A stretch of DNA of 64,000 nucleotides from Dankookia rubra (GCF_004355005.1 NZ_SMSJ01000014.1:51566-115565), one strand, 5' to 3'. Positions 1 to 7,814 are shown, numbered from the stretch's first letter. Numbers and translations are program-made. The notes: a model not told the origin generated them from the sequence alone.

Positions 1-80
1 TCGACGGCAAGGTCGCCGGCGAAGGGCGCGGCGCCCGTGCCGTCCACGATCAGCGCGTCGCGGAAGACGATGTCGTGCAT
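1..80 (-). CDS. N-acyl-D-amino-acid deacylase-like amidohydrolase, N-terminal fragment
   Basis: The minus strand reads MHDIVFRDALIVDGTGAAPF from an ATG at 80 and runs off the window edge. The pattern of a short hydrophobic strand, then I-V-D-G-T-G and a following G-D-L-A-V, is how D-aminoacylase/dihydroorotase-type amidohydrolases begin. A purine-rich ribosome site (GGGGAGAA) lies just upstream. Only about 26 residues are visible, so the metal-binding residues cannot be checked. The family call rests on the N-terminus alone; another amidohydrolase is possible. Confidence 0.5.
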   Translation of the reverse strand, partial: MHDIVFRDALIVDGTGAAPFAGDLAV

Positions 81-421
81 GGCGGTTCTCCCCTGGATTT
101 CAGAGGAGTGTGTCAGGCGAGGCGGCGCCTGTCACACCAACCCTGGTGAGGCGTGCCCTGCGGCGGACGCAGTCGGCTGACCGCCCGAATGGGCGCGGCG
201 GCAAGTGCCGCCCAGCCAAGCCGCCGGAGACGGCAGCTGATTGGGGCTACGACCGCGCCAGCAGCGCTAGCGGCTGGCGGGTTGGCGCTCGGCGTGAGTT
301 TATGTGAGACATGCTGGAGAGTTTCCGTTGGGTCGAACTCGGCGGCTCCGGAAAACTCGGTCCAGAGCCTGTCCAAGCTGCGCAACGAGAGCGACCGCTT
401 GGTCCTCCACGCTGCCCGGCG
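81..421. other. Intergenic stretch without a supported gene
   Basis: The amidohydrolase fragment fires leftward and the recombinase ends here from the right, so this is the 5' region of the former. Two small inverted repeats are visible: an imperfect 10-bp one at 110-119/126-135 and CACCA/TGGTG around 135-148. They could be operator or hairpin sequences. No conserved protein is seen in any frame. Confidence 0.5.
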
Positions 422-1372
422 CTACAGCCCGACCAGTCCGGCCGGGCTCTCGCCGACGAGTTTGGCGCGGCGGACATAGCCGCGCATGGTGCGGATGTCC
501 TTGTGGCGGCTGTGCTCCATGATGGCCTCGTCGCGCGCGCCCGCCTGGTAGGCCTCGGTGATGAAGCCCGCGCGCAGCCCGTGCAGCGACAGCCGCTCGA
601 GCCCGGCGGGCTTGATGCCGGCCAGGCCCAGCCGTCGGGCCAGGATCCTGGGCAGGGCATAGGGGTGCAGCGCGGCGGTCTCCACGGTGCCCCAGCGATC
701 GATCTTGCGGAACACCGGGCCGTAGCGGCAGTCGCTGGCCTGCAGCCAGGCCTCCATGGCCCGCACCGGGCAGGTCTCGGGCTTCTTGCCGCGCGGCAGG
801 CCGAGCTCGGCCCCCCTGCCCTGCTGGTCGGCCTTGGCGCGCGGGATCAGCAGGCGAAGGCCCTCGGGCGTGAACGTCAGGTGCTCGCGCTGCACCCTGA
901 CCAGCTCGCTCCGCCGCAGCGCGGCCGCGAAGCCGAGCAGCAGGAGCGCCCGGTCGCGGGTGCCGGTCAGGCCATCGCTGCAGGTGGCGACCAGCTTGCG
1001 GATCTCGGCGGTGCCGATCGCCGCGGCGCGGCGCTGGGGTGTGCCGTGCTGGCGGGCGATGCCGGCGAGGGTGTCGCGCAGGGCCGGGTGCGACCCCGAC
1101 CAGGGGTGGCCGGCCATGCGGTGGGCCCGGCCGATGGCGGCGAGCCGGCGGCGCAGGGTGGCGCCGGCATGGGTGGTGGCGAGCGCCGCCAGGTAGCCGG
1201 CCACGGTGACCGGTGCGGCCGGCAGGGACGCCACGCCCTTCGCGCCGCACCACGCCGCGAAGTCGGCCCAATCGGCGGCGTAGGCGGCCAGCGTCGCCGG
1301 CGCGAGGGCGGCCCGGGCGTAGCCGGCGGCGCGGGCGCGGTCGGCATCGGGCAGCGGGACGAGCTCGGACAT
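422..1372 (-). CDS. Tyrosine recombinase/phage integrase
   Basis: A site-specific recombinase of about 316 residues that would cut and rejoin DNA through a tyrosine intermediate. A helical SAM-like core-binding domain fills roughly the first 110 residues (…AYAADWADFAAWC…). The catalytic domain shows the first arginine in ALRRSEL, the H-x-x-R box as HGLRAGF, a later histidine in HSRHKD and the tyrosine in RGYVRR, so the active site looks complete. The in-frame ORF can begin at 1408, but the ATG at 1372 is preferred because inverted repeats lie just upstream and the domain starts after it. The gene stands alone; no excisionase is beside it. It may be a resolvase of the replicon or the remnant of an integrated element. 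Confidence 0.85.
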   Translation of the reverse strand: MSELVPLPDADRARAAGYARAALAPATLAAYAADWADFAAWCGAKGVASLPAAPVTVAGYLAALATTHAGATLRRRLAAIGRAHRMAGHPWSGSHPALRDTLAGIARQHGTPQRRAAAIGTAEIRKLVATCSDGLTGTRDRALLLLGFAAALRRSELVRVQREHLTFTPEGLRLLIPRAKADQQGRGAELGLPRGKKPETCPVRAMEAWLQASDCRYGPVFRKIDRWGTVETAALHPYALPRILARRLGLAGIKPAGLERLSLHGLRAGFITEAYQAGARDEAIMEHSRHKDIRTMRGYVRRAKLVGESPAGLVGL

Positions 1373-1376
1373 ACGG

Positions 1377-1403
1377 CCAATTCCAGCAGCTTGTGGGAAT
1401 TGG
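1377..1403. promoter_or_regulatory. Inverted repeat just upstream of the recombinase start
   Basis: CCAATTCC (1377-1384) and GGAATTGG (1396-1403) form a perfect 8-bp inverted repeat with an 11-bp spacer. It sits 4 bp upstream of the preferred start codon at 1372. This is the place expected for an operator or a recombinase binding site. Function is inferred from position only. Confidence 0.35.
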
Positions 1404-1420
1404 GGCAAGTGCCAATACAG

Positions 1421-1444
1421 GCTCCAGAAGGGCTCTTCTGGAGC
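1421..1444. repeat. Perfect 9-bp hairpin
   Basis: GCTCCAGAA (1421-1429) and TTCTGGAGC (1436-1444) are exact reverse complements around a 6-bp loop. It could be a terminator, an operator or part of an attachment site for the adjacent recombinase. No T-run follows on either strand. Confidence 0.4.
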
Positions 1445-1752
1445 GTGAGCGCGTCAGGGCGCGGCGGCGCCAGGGCGGCAGACATGCCGGGATTGCGTAG
1501 CAGACGCCTCGCCGATGGCGAGGCGCCGCTCCCGGAATGCGGCCTTATCAGAGGTGAGGCGGGCAGAGCCGGAGAACACCTGCGGCTGGCAGGGCGCTTG
1601 TGGGGAGCGTGAAAGACGGACCCGCCGCCCGGACGCTGATCGCGCGACACGGTCGCAGCCCTCCTGGCCATCATAGCCGGCCGAGAACCAAGCGAAACCC
1701 GTGCTGAGTAGTCACGGCAAAGGCTCCGTCGCCCCTGACGGAAAACTGGACA

Positions 1753-1780
1753 GCCCCGCCGCATGACAAGGCGGCGGGGC
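1753..1780 (-). terminator. Hairpin terminator of the Hsp20 gene
   Basis: GCCCCGCCGC (1753-1762) pairs perfectly with GCGGCGGGGC (1771-1780) over an 8-base loop, 37 bases beyond the Hsp20 stop. Read leftward, the stem is followed by a weak T-rich stretch (AGTTTTCC). The position and the very strong stem support a factor-independent terminator. Confidence 0.65.
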
Positions 1781-1817
1781 AATGTTTGCCACAGCAGAAG
1801 CCAGTCGCTCGCAGGAC

Positions 1818-2324
1818 CTACGCGACCTGTGCCTGCCCCTCAACTTGGCGCTGTGGCTGCGGGCCGCGGAGCACGTTGTTTCCGGCACTGCCGACCTCGA
1901 TCCGGCGCGGCCGCATCGCCTCGGGTATCTCGCGCTTGAGCTCGATCGTGAGCAGACCATCGGCGAGATCGGCGCTCGCCACCTTCACATGGTCGGCCAG
2001 CTCGAAGCGGCGCTCGAAGGAGCGGCCGGCGATACCGCGATGCAGCACTTGGCGCTGCTGCTCACCACCGCTTGCCTCGGCGCGGCTCCGCCGCTCGCCC
2101 GTGACGACCAACATGTTCTGCTGGGCCACCACGTTCAGGTCGTCGGGCTTGAAGCCGGCCACCGCGAGCGTGACACGGTAGCTGTCCTCGCCGGTCCGCT
2201 CGATGTCATAGGGCGGGTAGTTCTCGTCGACGCCGCCGTGCGCCGCGTGCTGCAGCAGGTCGAACATCCGGTCGAAGCCAACGGTCGATCGGAACAGCGG
2301 GCTGAAGTCATACTCGGTCCTCAT
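1818..2324 (-). CDS. Small heat-shock protein, Hsp20/alpha-crystallin family
   Basis: An ATP-independent holdase of 168 residues, close to the usual IbpA/HspA length. It opens MRTEYDFSPLFRSTVGFDRM, the typical bacterial class A start, then enters the alpha-crystallin domain (NYPPYDIERTGEDSYRVTLA … GFKPDDLNV … VVTGERR). The region HRGIAGRSFERRFELAD and GLLTIELKREIPE are the conserved late strands. The C-terminal tail has R-R-I-E-V in the I-x-V position that drives oligomer contacts. The start at 2324 is chosen because AAGGAGG lies 8-14 bases upstream; a longer reading to 2423 would bury that ribosome site. The leader may be a ROSE-type thermometer, listed separately. Confidence 0.92.
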   Translation of the reverse strand: MRTEYDFSPLFRSTVGFDRMFDLLQHAAHGGVDENYPPYDIERTGEDSYRVTLAVAGFKPDDLNVVAQQNMLVVTGERRSRAEASGGEQQRQVLHRGIAGRSFERRFELADHVKVASADLADGLLTIELKREIPEAMRPRRIEVGSAGNNVLRGPQPQRQVEGQAQVA

Positions 2325-2420
2325 CTCCACATCCTCCTTGCGAAGCAACATGGACACGGGCGGCGCCGAATTTCCGGCAGCTCCCACCGGACCCCATTCG
2401 GGCGTCCGGCGGCCATGAAT
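2325..2420 (-). promoter_or_regulatory. Candidate ROSE-like RNA thermometer in the hsp20 leader
   Basis: On the minus strand the last bases before the gene read TTGCTTCGCAAGGAGG (2348 down to 2333). ROSE thermometers of alphaproteobacterial small heat-shock genes end in a hairpin where U-U/C-G-C-U pairs with A-G-G-A of the ribosome site with one extra G. Here TTGCT and AGGA are spaced by five bases, which allows that fold. The upstream hairpins of a full ROSE element were not modelled, and the outer limit is a guess. Confidence 0.45.
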
Positions 2421-2749
2421 CAAGGATTGCTGGAGCGTCGTTCAAGGCCCTCGCGACGGCTTAATTGCAGCAGGACGGCTATCGCGGGGCATCCACCAAA
2501 GCAGCCTTGGCGTGGTCTGGCGGCGGCCAGCGTCATCCGCGTGCGCTGGCCGTTCCCCGTGTCATCAATCACACCCCTGGGTCGCTGCCGCTTGGGACGT
2601 TCAGCACACTGGCGCCTAAATGACGACTGCCTTCTCGGTCAGTTACTCAGCAAAGGATGATGGGCCGTGCCCCACCCTCACCGTTTCGAAATGCGGCACG
2701 CCAATGTACTGCGCGCTAATCTCGGCGTCATCGGTCATGAGGCGCGATC
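2421..2749. other. Intergenic region upstream of hsp20, possible heat-shock promoter
   Basis: The minus strand contains CTTGAA (2443-2438) about 115 bases upstream of the hsp20 start, followed 16 bases later by CTTGATT. This is a partial match to an alphaproteobacterial sigma-32 promoter. A perfect inverted repeat GGCCAGCG/CGCTGGCC (2525-2532/2544-2551) lies further out. No convincing protein is seen. Confidence 0.3.
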
Positions 2750-2971
2750 GTGGATGATCACCGCTCGCGGCGAGAGCTAATCGACCTTGCCGGCATGCGG
2801 TTCGGCCATTTGCTGGTGATCGAGCGGGCCGAGAGGCCGACCACCAGCAGCCCGAGCAAAATAGCTGACGGTTGGTGGCGCTGTAGCTGCAGCTGCAGCG
2901 CCGAGGTGGTCCTGCGTGGTGCTCGCATTCGGCAAGGCACCTGGACTTGCCGCGACCATCGTTATTCCTAA
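2750..2971 (+). CDS. Small phage-like cysteine-rich protein (RFG-L-x-V-I-E-R type)
   Basis: A 73-residue protein with the spaced pattern L-A-G-M-R-F-G-H-L-L-V-I-E-R, then W-W-R-C-S-C-S-C, V-V-L-R-G and a closing W-T-C-R. This matches my memory of a short zinc-ribbon-like module common in phages and mobile elements, also found at the front of some AP2/HNH homing proteins. Those proteins read RFGRLTVIER…W.C.CDCG…V.G..LR.G. The ribosome site is poor, and a GTG at 2747 is an equally possible start. It converges on the next gene and their stop codons overlap. Function unknown, probably nucleic-acid binding. Confidence 0.5.
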   Translation: MDDHRSRRELIDLAGMRFGHLLVIERAERPTTSSPSKIADGWWRCSCSCSAEVVLRGARIRQGTWTCRDHRYS

Positions 2972-3279
2972 ACTCCGGCGTCGCCGGGCGCGCCCGGTAC
3001 GTGCACCCCCAGCCGCGTTGCCGCGGCCTGGAGAAGTGCCACGTCACCCTCGCGCCACTGATGTCGGGTGAGTAGGCTAGTCGCTTCGCGCGCCGGCATA
3101 CCGAGGGCCTCGCCGATCGCGGTTGGCGCGGTGATGCCGCGCTCCTCTAGCTCCCGGCCGATCAGCATGCGTAGGCGGATCGTGGTCAACCGGTCGGCCT
3201 GACGGGCGCGGCGTTCCTCGGGTTTGAGTTTGGGCGTCGCGGGGGACGATGGCGGCGGCTGATCGTGGCTCGGGTCCAT
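2968..3279 (-). CDS. Hypothetical protein with a C-terminal helical (HTH-like) domain
   Basis: A 103-residue protein starting MDPSHDQPPPSSPATPKLKP, a Pro-rich flexible start. A basic helix follows (EERRARQADRLTTIRLRMLI), then a compact helical segment: GRELEERGITAPTAIGEALG and MPAREATSLLTRHQWREGDV. The spacing of hydrophobic residues and the turn G-M-P-A resemble a helix-turn-helix. The ATG at 3279 is preferred; the open frame reaches 3624 but the extra N-terminus is low-complexity basic sequence. Its stop overlaps that of the convergent gene by a few bases. Family not named with confidence; a small DNA-binding regulator is plausible. Confidence 0.5.
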   Translation of the reverse strand: MDPSHDQPPPSSPATPKLKPEERRARQADRLTTIRLRMLIGRELEERGITAPTAIGEALGMPAREATSLLTRHQWREGDVALLQAAATRLGVHVPGAPGDAGV

Positions 3280-3845
3280 GCGCTTCAAGTAGTCACGGTG
3301 ATGGCTGCCATCACCCTTGCCGCCCAGATCCCTGCCCTTCCCCGCACCTGACCCCACCACCGATGGTTTCGCGTTCCCGCGGAACCGTCGCAGTCCGCGG
3401 ACCTTCAGCCGCCGATCGAAGAGGCTCGGCGTCTTCGGCTGCTCTCCAAAACTGACGGTTGGGCCGCCCTGGAATATGGATGCGCGCACCGCGGACGACC
3501 GCTGACCGGCAAGCCGTGCGGGACGCCATATCGCAGCCTTATCGTCCGTCACAACCCGCGCTGAACCAAAGTGTATCGGCCAGCGGCAGGTAGCAGCGCA
3601 GCCGCACCGTGCTGTCCGGGCCAATGGCGTCGGGGTCGCCGCTGGTCATGCCAGCCCCTTCGGCACCGTCCGCATGTAGGCCGGCAGCCGGCGAAACTGG
3701 GGCTCCCCGCTGCGCGACCGCAGGGCATGTTCATCTACCCAGATCAATCGCGTATGCGTGCTCATATATTCCCGCAGCAAAGCGCTGCCCAGGTGCTTGC
3801 CTCGATGCGGGACGGCGTCTCGCCGTCCCGCGGGAGGCATGAGCC
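3280..3845. other. Stretch without a supported gene
   Basis: Several open frames exist on both strands, but none shows a recognisable domain or a good ribosome site. A short minus-strand segment (3648-3540) reads VRLRCYLPLADTLWF and then stops, and may be the remnant of a small hypothetical gene. Otherwise nothing is seen. Confidence 0.4.
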
Positions 3846-4277
3846 ATGGCAATCTTCACGGGTGGTCAGGCGGCCGACACGCTGATTGGGGGCCTCGGGC
3901 CTGATGTCTTCATCTTCGGTCGCAATCTCGAGCCCTTCGCTAGCGACCCACCAACGGCTGACACCGGCGTTGGGCCGGGCAACCGCGATGTCATCCTGGA
4001 CTTCCAGGACCATGCCGACCGGATCGACCTGACTCATTACCTGAACCCCTTCGCCGGGCCGGACGGTCAGCCGCCGGCAGTCTTCCTCGGCAGGCATCCC
4101 TTCGAGGCGACAGACGCGCTGCAGGTGCGCTACGAATTCGAGCACGGCAATTCGATCGTGCAGATCGTCTCACCCTTCGGCGCTCCGCCCTCTGGGACGG
4201 TGCCGTCGGGCCCGACCCAGGAGATCGAACTGACTGGCATCCATCATCTTCGCCCCGGCGACTTCATCCTGGCCTGA
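3846..4277 (+). CDS. Short RTX/serralysin C-terminal-like protein
   Basis: A 143-residue protein. It opens MAIFTGGQAADTLIGGLGPD, one or two RTX-like turns (G-G-x-x-x-D), then VFIFGRN. The central GNRDVILDFQDHADRIDLT is the hallmark of the M10/serralysin C-terminal domain, which folds as a calcium-bound beta-roll and serves as a type I secretion signal. The end IHHLRPGDFILA matches the terminal strand of that domain. No protease domain is present, so this is a free-standing beta-roll or a fragment. GGGAGG lies 10 bases before the ATG. No type I exporter is in the window. Confidence 0.7.
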   Translation: MAIFTGGQAADTLIGGLGPDVFIFGRNLEPFASDPPTADTGVGPGNRDVILDFQDHADRIDLTHYLNPFAGPDGQPPAVFLGRHPFEATDALQVRYEFEHGNSIVQIVSPFGAPPSGTVPSGPTQEIELTGIHHLRPGDFILA

Positions 4278-4293
4278 GCTGCGAAGAGCTGGC

Positions 4294-4342
4294 CGGCCAC
4301 AGCGCATCGCAGGCCCAAATGGGCTGCGATGCGCTGTGGCCG
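4294..4342 (+). terminator. Long perfect hairpin after the short RTX gene
   Basis: The arms 4294-4312 and 4324-4342 are exact reverse complements (19 bp), capped by CCC-AAAT-GGG with one bulged G. The stem starts 16 bases after the stop codon. No clear T-run follows, but its length and place suggest a transcription terminator. Confidence 0.6.
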
Positions 4343-4584
4343 CTGATTTCCGGCGCGTCCGTTCCTGGCGGAGGTCGAACCGGCGTGGGAGCGGCTCGGC
4401 TGCTGACCTGCCCGGCCTGCGGCTGATAGCAGCGCCGGCAAGCCCCTGTCCCGCCGCGCTTCTCGCCAAATGTGGCAAGCCTCTCCTGACACGCGGGAAG
4501 GGCGGAGAATGCGTGATAGAAGTGCAGCTGATGGAAGTTCAGTTGAGGCATGGCCAATTACGGTCGACACTTGACCCTCCCGCC
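4343..4584. other. Gap between the terminator and the disrupted minus-strand gene
   Basis: Open frames here overlap on both strands and show no recognisable protein. Nothing further is seen. Confidence 0.4.
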
Positions 4585-5115
4585 TTACGCAGCCGCATTG
4601 CGGATCTTCGCCAAATCGAGAGTGCCCTTGGCGCCCCAACCCTTTACGTCGGATGGCACCTCGGGCCTGAAGGCCTCGTAAAGCCCAAAGCCGATCCGGT
4701 TGAGCTCCTCCGGCTCGTACTGCGCCGCTTAATCCTCTATCGCCTTCTTGACCGCCGGCAGGTGCGCCCCGAAGGCCTTGGTGACATAGGCCTGCACCGG
4801 GGCGGCCGGCGCCGGCTTACCCTTCCCTTCCGCCAGCACCACGCTGTCGGCGTCATGGGTCAGGCGGATCTTCTTCCCGAGCAGCTGGGCGCTGTCCTGC
4901 GCTCGAGCGGAAGCCGTCGCTTTGGCATCCCTGGTATGGTCCCGCTCCTCGGCGATCCCGAGCCGGCGGGCCTTGGCACGCACCGCAGTGCCCGCCACGG
5001 CGCTGGCGAGGCTCAGGGCGGTGTCGAATGGGTGCCCGAGGCGCTGCGCGACCACGGCGGCCCAGAGGGTCAGGACGGGTGCGCGGTTGACCCGGATTGG
5101 TGCAGGGGTGGTCAT
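4585..5115 (-). pseudogene. Conserved hypothetical protein interrupted by one in-frame stop
   Basis: From the ATG at 5115 the frame gives 128 residues (MTTPAPIRVNRAPVLTLWAA … LGHPFDTALSLASAVAGTA … AVKKAIED), then TAA at 4731-4729. The same frame then continues for 47 sensible codons (AAQYEPEELNRIGFGLYEAF … VKGWGAKGTLDLAKIRNA) to a TAA at 4585. I recall the continuous pattern of this hypothetical family as ending in YEPEEL…LYE.FRPE.P…GWGAKG.LDL..IR, so the inner TAA looks like a point mutation. An N-terminal fragment could still be made. Function unknown. Confidence 0.7.
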
Positions 5116-5882
5116 GGCTGAAGGCTAGCCGTCCAGCGCTGCAGTGTCCCCTCCCCTGAAACACGCGGCGACGTAGCGGGCGACCTCGTGGCAGCCAGGG
5201 TCGCTGGCGTGGCGGCAGCGGGATGCGGCAAGCAAGCGACACCCTGCCCCCGCATCCCGGCCGAAAGGCTCGCGGCGACGGCTGTAGCCTGCGGTGAAGG
5301 AGAACCGGGCCGGCGCCGGTAGGGCACTGGCCGTCGAAGCCGCAGCGCGCAGCATGGCGGAAGGCTGCAGGCTACTCCCGGGCCTCGCGGGGATGCCCGC
5401 GAGCCGGCGATTGCAGTGCGGCTGCTGGCCTACGAGGTCGCCCGCAGCCTCGCGGCGGTGGTGCAGGCCGCCGACATTCCCATGATATTCGTCGCCCCCT
5501 GCGGCCGTGGAATCCGCAGCATGGGCCCTTCCCATTGAGGTGCAGGTCGAAGTTGCGGATGCCTTCACCCGGGGCGCCCAGGCGCGCCCCGGCTTGTACT
5601 CAGGACTCTGCGGCAGGTTCAAGACAGCGGCGGCCTGCGCTATCGGATGGCGGAATTCAACCGATTCTCCAGTGGGTTGTGGGTGAATTGCGACCCTGCA
5701 AGTGCCCCAGGAGGAGACACCTGGGCCGAATGCTCGCAGTCCTGGACAGGGTGTCGGGTCCGCGGGCCAAGCCGGTTTCACACCCGGTCCTCCCGGGCCG
5801 TCACACCGATCTCGAAGGGTTTTCAGGAGCCGCCCCCGCCGACACGGCACCGGGAAGCCGCAGCGGATCAGCCGTCCGAGCA
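5116..5882. other. Long gene-poor stretch before the iterons
   Basis: About 770 bases lie between the disrupted gene and the first iteron. Frames on both strands are open because of high GC, but they contain no domain, no convincing ribosome site and poor amino-acid composition. It may be part of the replication region. No direct repeats like the iterons were found before 5883. Confidence 0.4.
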
Positions 5883-6289
5883 CCGATGATAAAGGTACGC
5901 CTGGCGCTCCGGAGGGACTGACCAGGCCATCCCAACCGACAGGATCGGAAGGCCGGGAGGACCACGTCGCGCACCCTAAGGGCTCGAGCGATCTCGCACC
6001 GACTCCGTTCGGCAGTCATTCAGGGGCTAGGCACTCCGGGTCCTGCCATCGTGCGCCGGCCACGGCGCGCATCCCGAATGCATGGCGATCCGATGCAGGC
6101 CAGTCCGGGCAAACGCTTGGCATGATGGCCCTCCTTACAGGCAGGAGTCGGGCCGCCGATGATAACGGTACACCCGACCCGAGCCGATGATCAGGGTGCG
6201 GCCGGCGGATGAACTCGGTACGGGGACTCGGGCCGGATCCGATGACAAAGGTACGCGACTCTGCGCTTCGACCGATGAAAAGGGTACAC
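5883..6289 (+). repeat. Iteron array of the replication origin
   Basis: An 18-bp motif with consensus CCGATGATAAAGGTACGC recurs at 5883-5900, 6156-6173, 6184-6201 (degenerate), 6206-6223 (degenerate), 6239-6256 and 6272-6289. The last gaps between starts are 22, 33 and 33 bp, close to whole helix turns. All copies are in the same direction and lie directly upstream of the initiator gene. This is the layout of an iteron-controlled plasmid origin where the initiator binds and also represses itself. A further copy lies inside the initiator gene (7520-7537). Confidence 0.8.
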
Positions 6290-6292
6290 ATA

Positions 6293-6327
6293 CCTAAGAC
6301 TCAAATTCCTAAGACACTTCCTAAGGC
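6293..6327 (+). repeat. Second short direct repeat, CCTAAGRC, next to the iterons
   Basis: CCTAAGAC at 6293-6300 and 6308-6315 and CCTAAGGC at 6320-6327 are three direct copies spaced 15 and 12 bp. They follow the last iteron at once and lie in a locally AT-richer stretch. They may belong to the melting region or bind a host factor. Confidence 0.45.
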
Positions 6328-6510
6328 TACCCCGGAACAGTTCAGCCTCGTGTTCAGCCGTACCAAGATCTTCGGTGCGTACCCGCGCCATCGGTCGGCT
6401 TTCGCTTTTCCGCGCCTCGACCGAGAAATTGCGCAAGTAGTTCACGCCTGCGCTGAAGTTGTGCTACCTACGCCATGGGATTCGATCCCGAGTCGCATTG
6501 GAGGCGCCCC

Positions 6511-7800
6511 GTGCCGCCACGCCAACCACTGGGTCAGCAGGTTCACGCCGCCCTGGCGCTGAATGATCAGGCCGGTGCGCTGAAACTGGCGACCACGGCC
6601 GGCCAGCTCGACTTGTTCGAGCGGGTTCGCCAAGTCGCCGAGGCGGAGCCGGCTCCGAGTTTCCTGCATTCCGCACTCTGCGCCATGAGCCTGCCGGTCC
6701 GACGGCCCGCCGACGACCAGAAGCCGATCATCCGCCAAGACGGCCAGTACACCCTGGTTATCACGCCCAAGGCCATCGTCCAGCCCGAGGGTGGGCAAAG
6801 CGTGCTGAAGGTGCTCGGGGTGCCGTATGGGTCTCTGCCCCGCCTCATCCTCATCCACATCATGTCCGAGGCGGTGCGCACCAAGTCGCGCCAAGTGCAT
6901 CTGGGCGACACCTTTACGGATTGGATGCGGCGGATGGGCTTCCGCACGGCCAGCTACGGGCCGCGCGGCTCAGCGACGCTGGTGCGGCAGCAACTCGACC
7001 GCCTGCTGGCTTGCGAGTGGATGATCCGTTGGGACAGCGAGAAGGCGGATGGCGGCAGCGACTTTGCCCTGAAGGAGCTCAAGCTGGCGAATGAGTGGGT
7101 CGGCACCAATGCCAGCAGAGGCGCCTTCACCCGCGAGATCGTCCTGACCGAGGCCTTCCACGACCACTTGGCCCGCCACGCGGTGCCGCTGAACGAGCAC
7201 GCCATCCGCCAGATCCGCGACTCCGCCACGGCCCTCGACCTCTACACCTGGCTGGCCTATCGCCTGCCGCGGATCAGCCAGGCAAAGCCGATCTCGATGA
7301 ACTGGCAGCAGCTGGCCGCGCATTTCGGCAATGAGCAGGCCAACATGCGCAAGTTCCGCCAGACCGTGCGAGAAGCCTGGGAGCACCAGGTTTCCGCCGT
7401 CTACCCGGAGGCGCGGGCCGAGTTCGACGCCTCGATCATTCGCCTGCACGCCTCGCCGGCGCCGCTGCAGCAGAAGCTGGTTCAGGGTGCTAGGCTGGCC
7501 GTCATCGCAGGCGGCCTGACCGATGATAAGGGTACGCCCCCGCCGATCGCGACTGGATCGGACATCCCTGCCTGCTTCCTCAAGGCGCTCCGGGGCTCGC
7601 TGGAACCGTCGCTGGCCAATGTATGGCTAAAGGAAGTGCGGCTGGAGAAGTGGGACGAGGCCTGGGTGCTGACCACCACCAGCAGCTTCAAGGCGGACTA
7701 CATCCGAGCGCACTTCGCCCAGGCCCTAGAGCGGGCCGCGGAACACGTCGGACTGGCTCACAGGCCGGACGTCCGCATGCGCAAGCCTGATAAATCCTGA
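6511..7800 (+). CDS. repA: Plasmid replication initiator, RepA_C type
   Basis: The initiator that would bind the upstream iterons. The core (numbered from the upstream ATG) has SLPRLILIHIMSEAVRTKSR at about 120-139, LGDTFTDWMRRMGF, and ALDLYTWLAYRL with WQQLAAHFG at 253-285, the typical RepA_C pattern of winged-helix Rep proteins. A tail at 376-426 (ANVWLKEVRL … SSFKADYIRAHF) resembles the DnaA N-terminal domain. The frame is open from ATG 6475, but that codon has no ribosome site. The GTG at 6511 has GGAGG six bases upstream and is preferred. parA follows 14 bases downstream, so replication and partition genes are probably co-transcribed. Confidence 0.9.
   Translation: MPPRQPLGQQVHAALALNDQAGALKLATTAGQLDLFERVRQVAEAEPAPSFLHSALCAMSLPVRRPADDQKPIIRQDGQYTLVITPKAIVQPEGGQSVLKVLGVPYGSLPRLILIHIMSEAVRTKSRQVHLGDTFTDWMRRMGFRTASYGPRGSATLVRQQLDRLLACEWMIRWDSEKADGGSDFALKELKLANEWVGTNASRGAFTREIVLTEAFHDHLARHAVPLNEHAIRQIRDSATALDLYTWLAYRLPRISQAKPISMNWQQLAAHFGNEQANMRKFRQTVREAWEHQVSAVYPEARAEFDASIIRLHASPAPLQQKLVQGARLAVIAGGLTDDKGTPPPIATGSDIPACFLKALRGSLEPSLANVWLKEVRLEKWDEAWVLTTTSSFKADYIRAHFAQALERAAEHVGLAHRPDVRMRKPDKS
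7520..7537 (+). repeat. Iteron copy inside the initiator gene
   Basis: CCGATGATAAGGGTACGC matches the upstream iterons closely and lies within the coding sequence, about 1.25 kb from the array. It could be a handcuffing or copy-control site. The encoded residues (TDDKGTP) sit in a linker between Rep domains, so the gene can tolerate it. Confidence 0.65.
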
Positions 7801-7814
7801 ATCCGGATCCCGCC

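Noticed and set aside
311-1612. 433-residue rightward open frame over the first recombinase
   Set aside because: It is the complement of the recombinase gene; it has low-complexity Gly/Ala/Arg composition and no domain.
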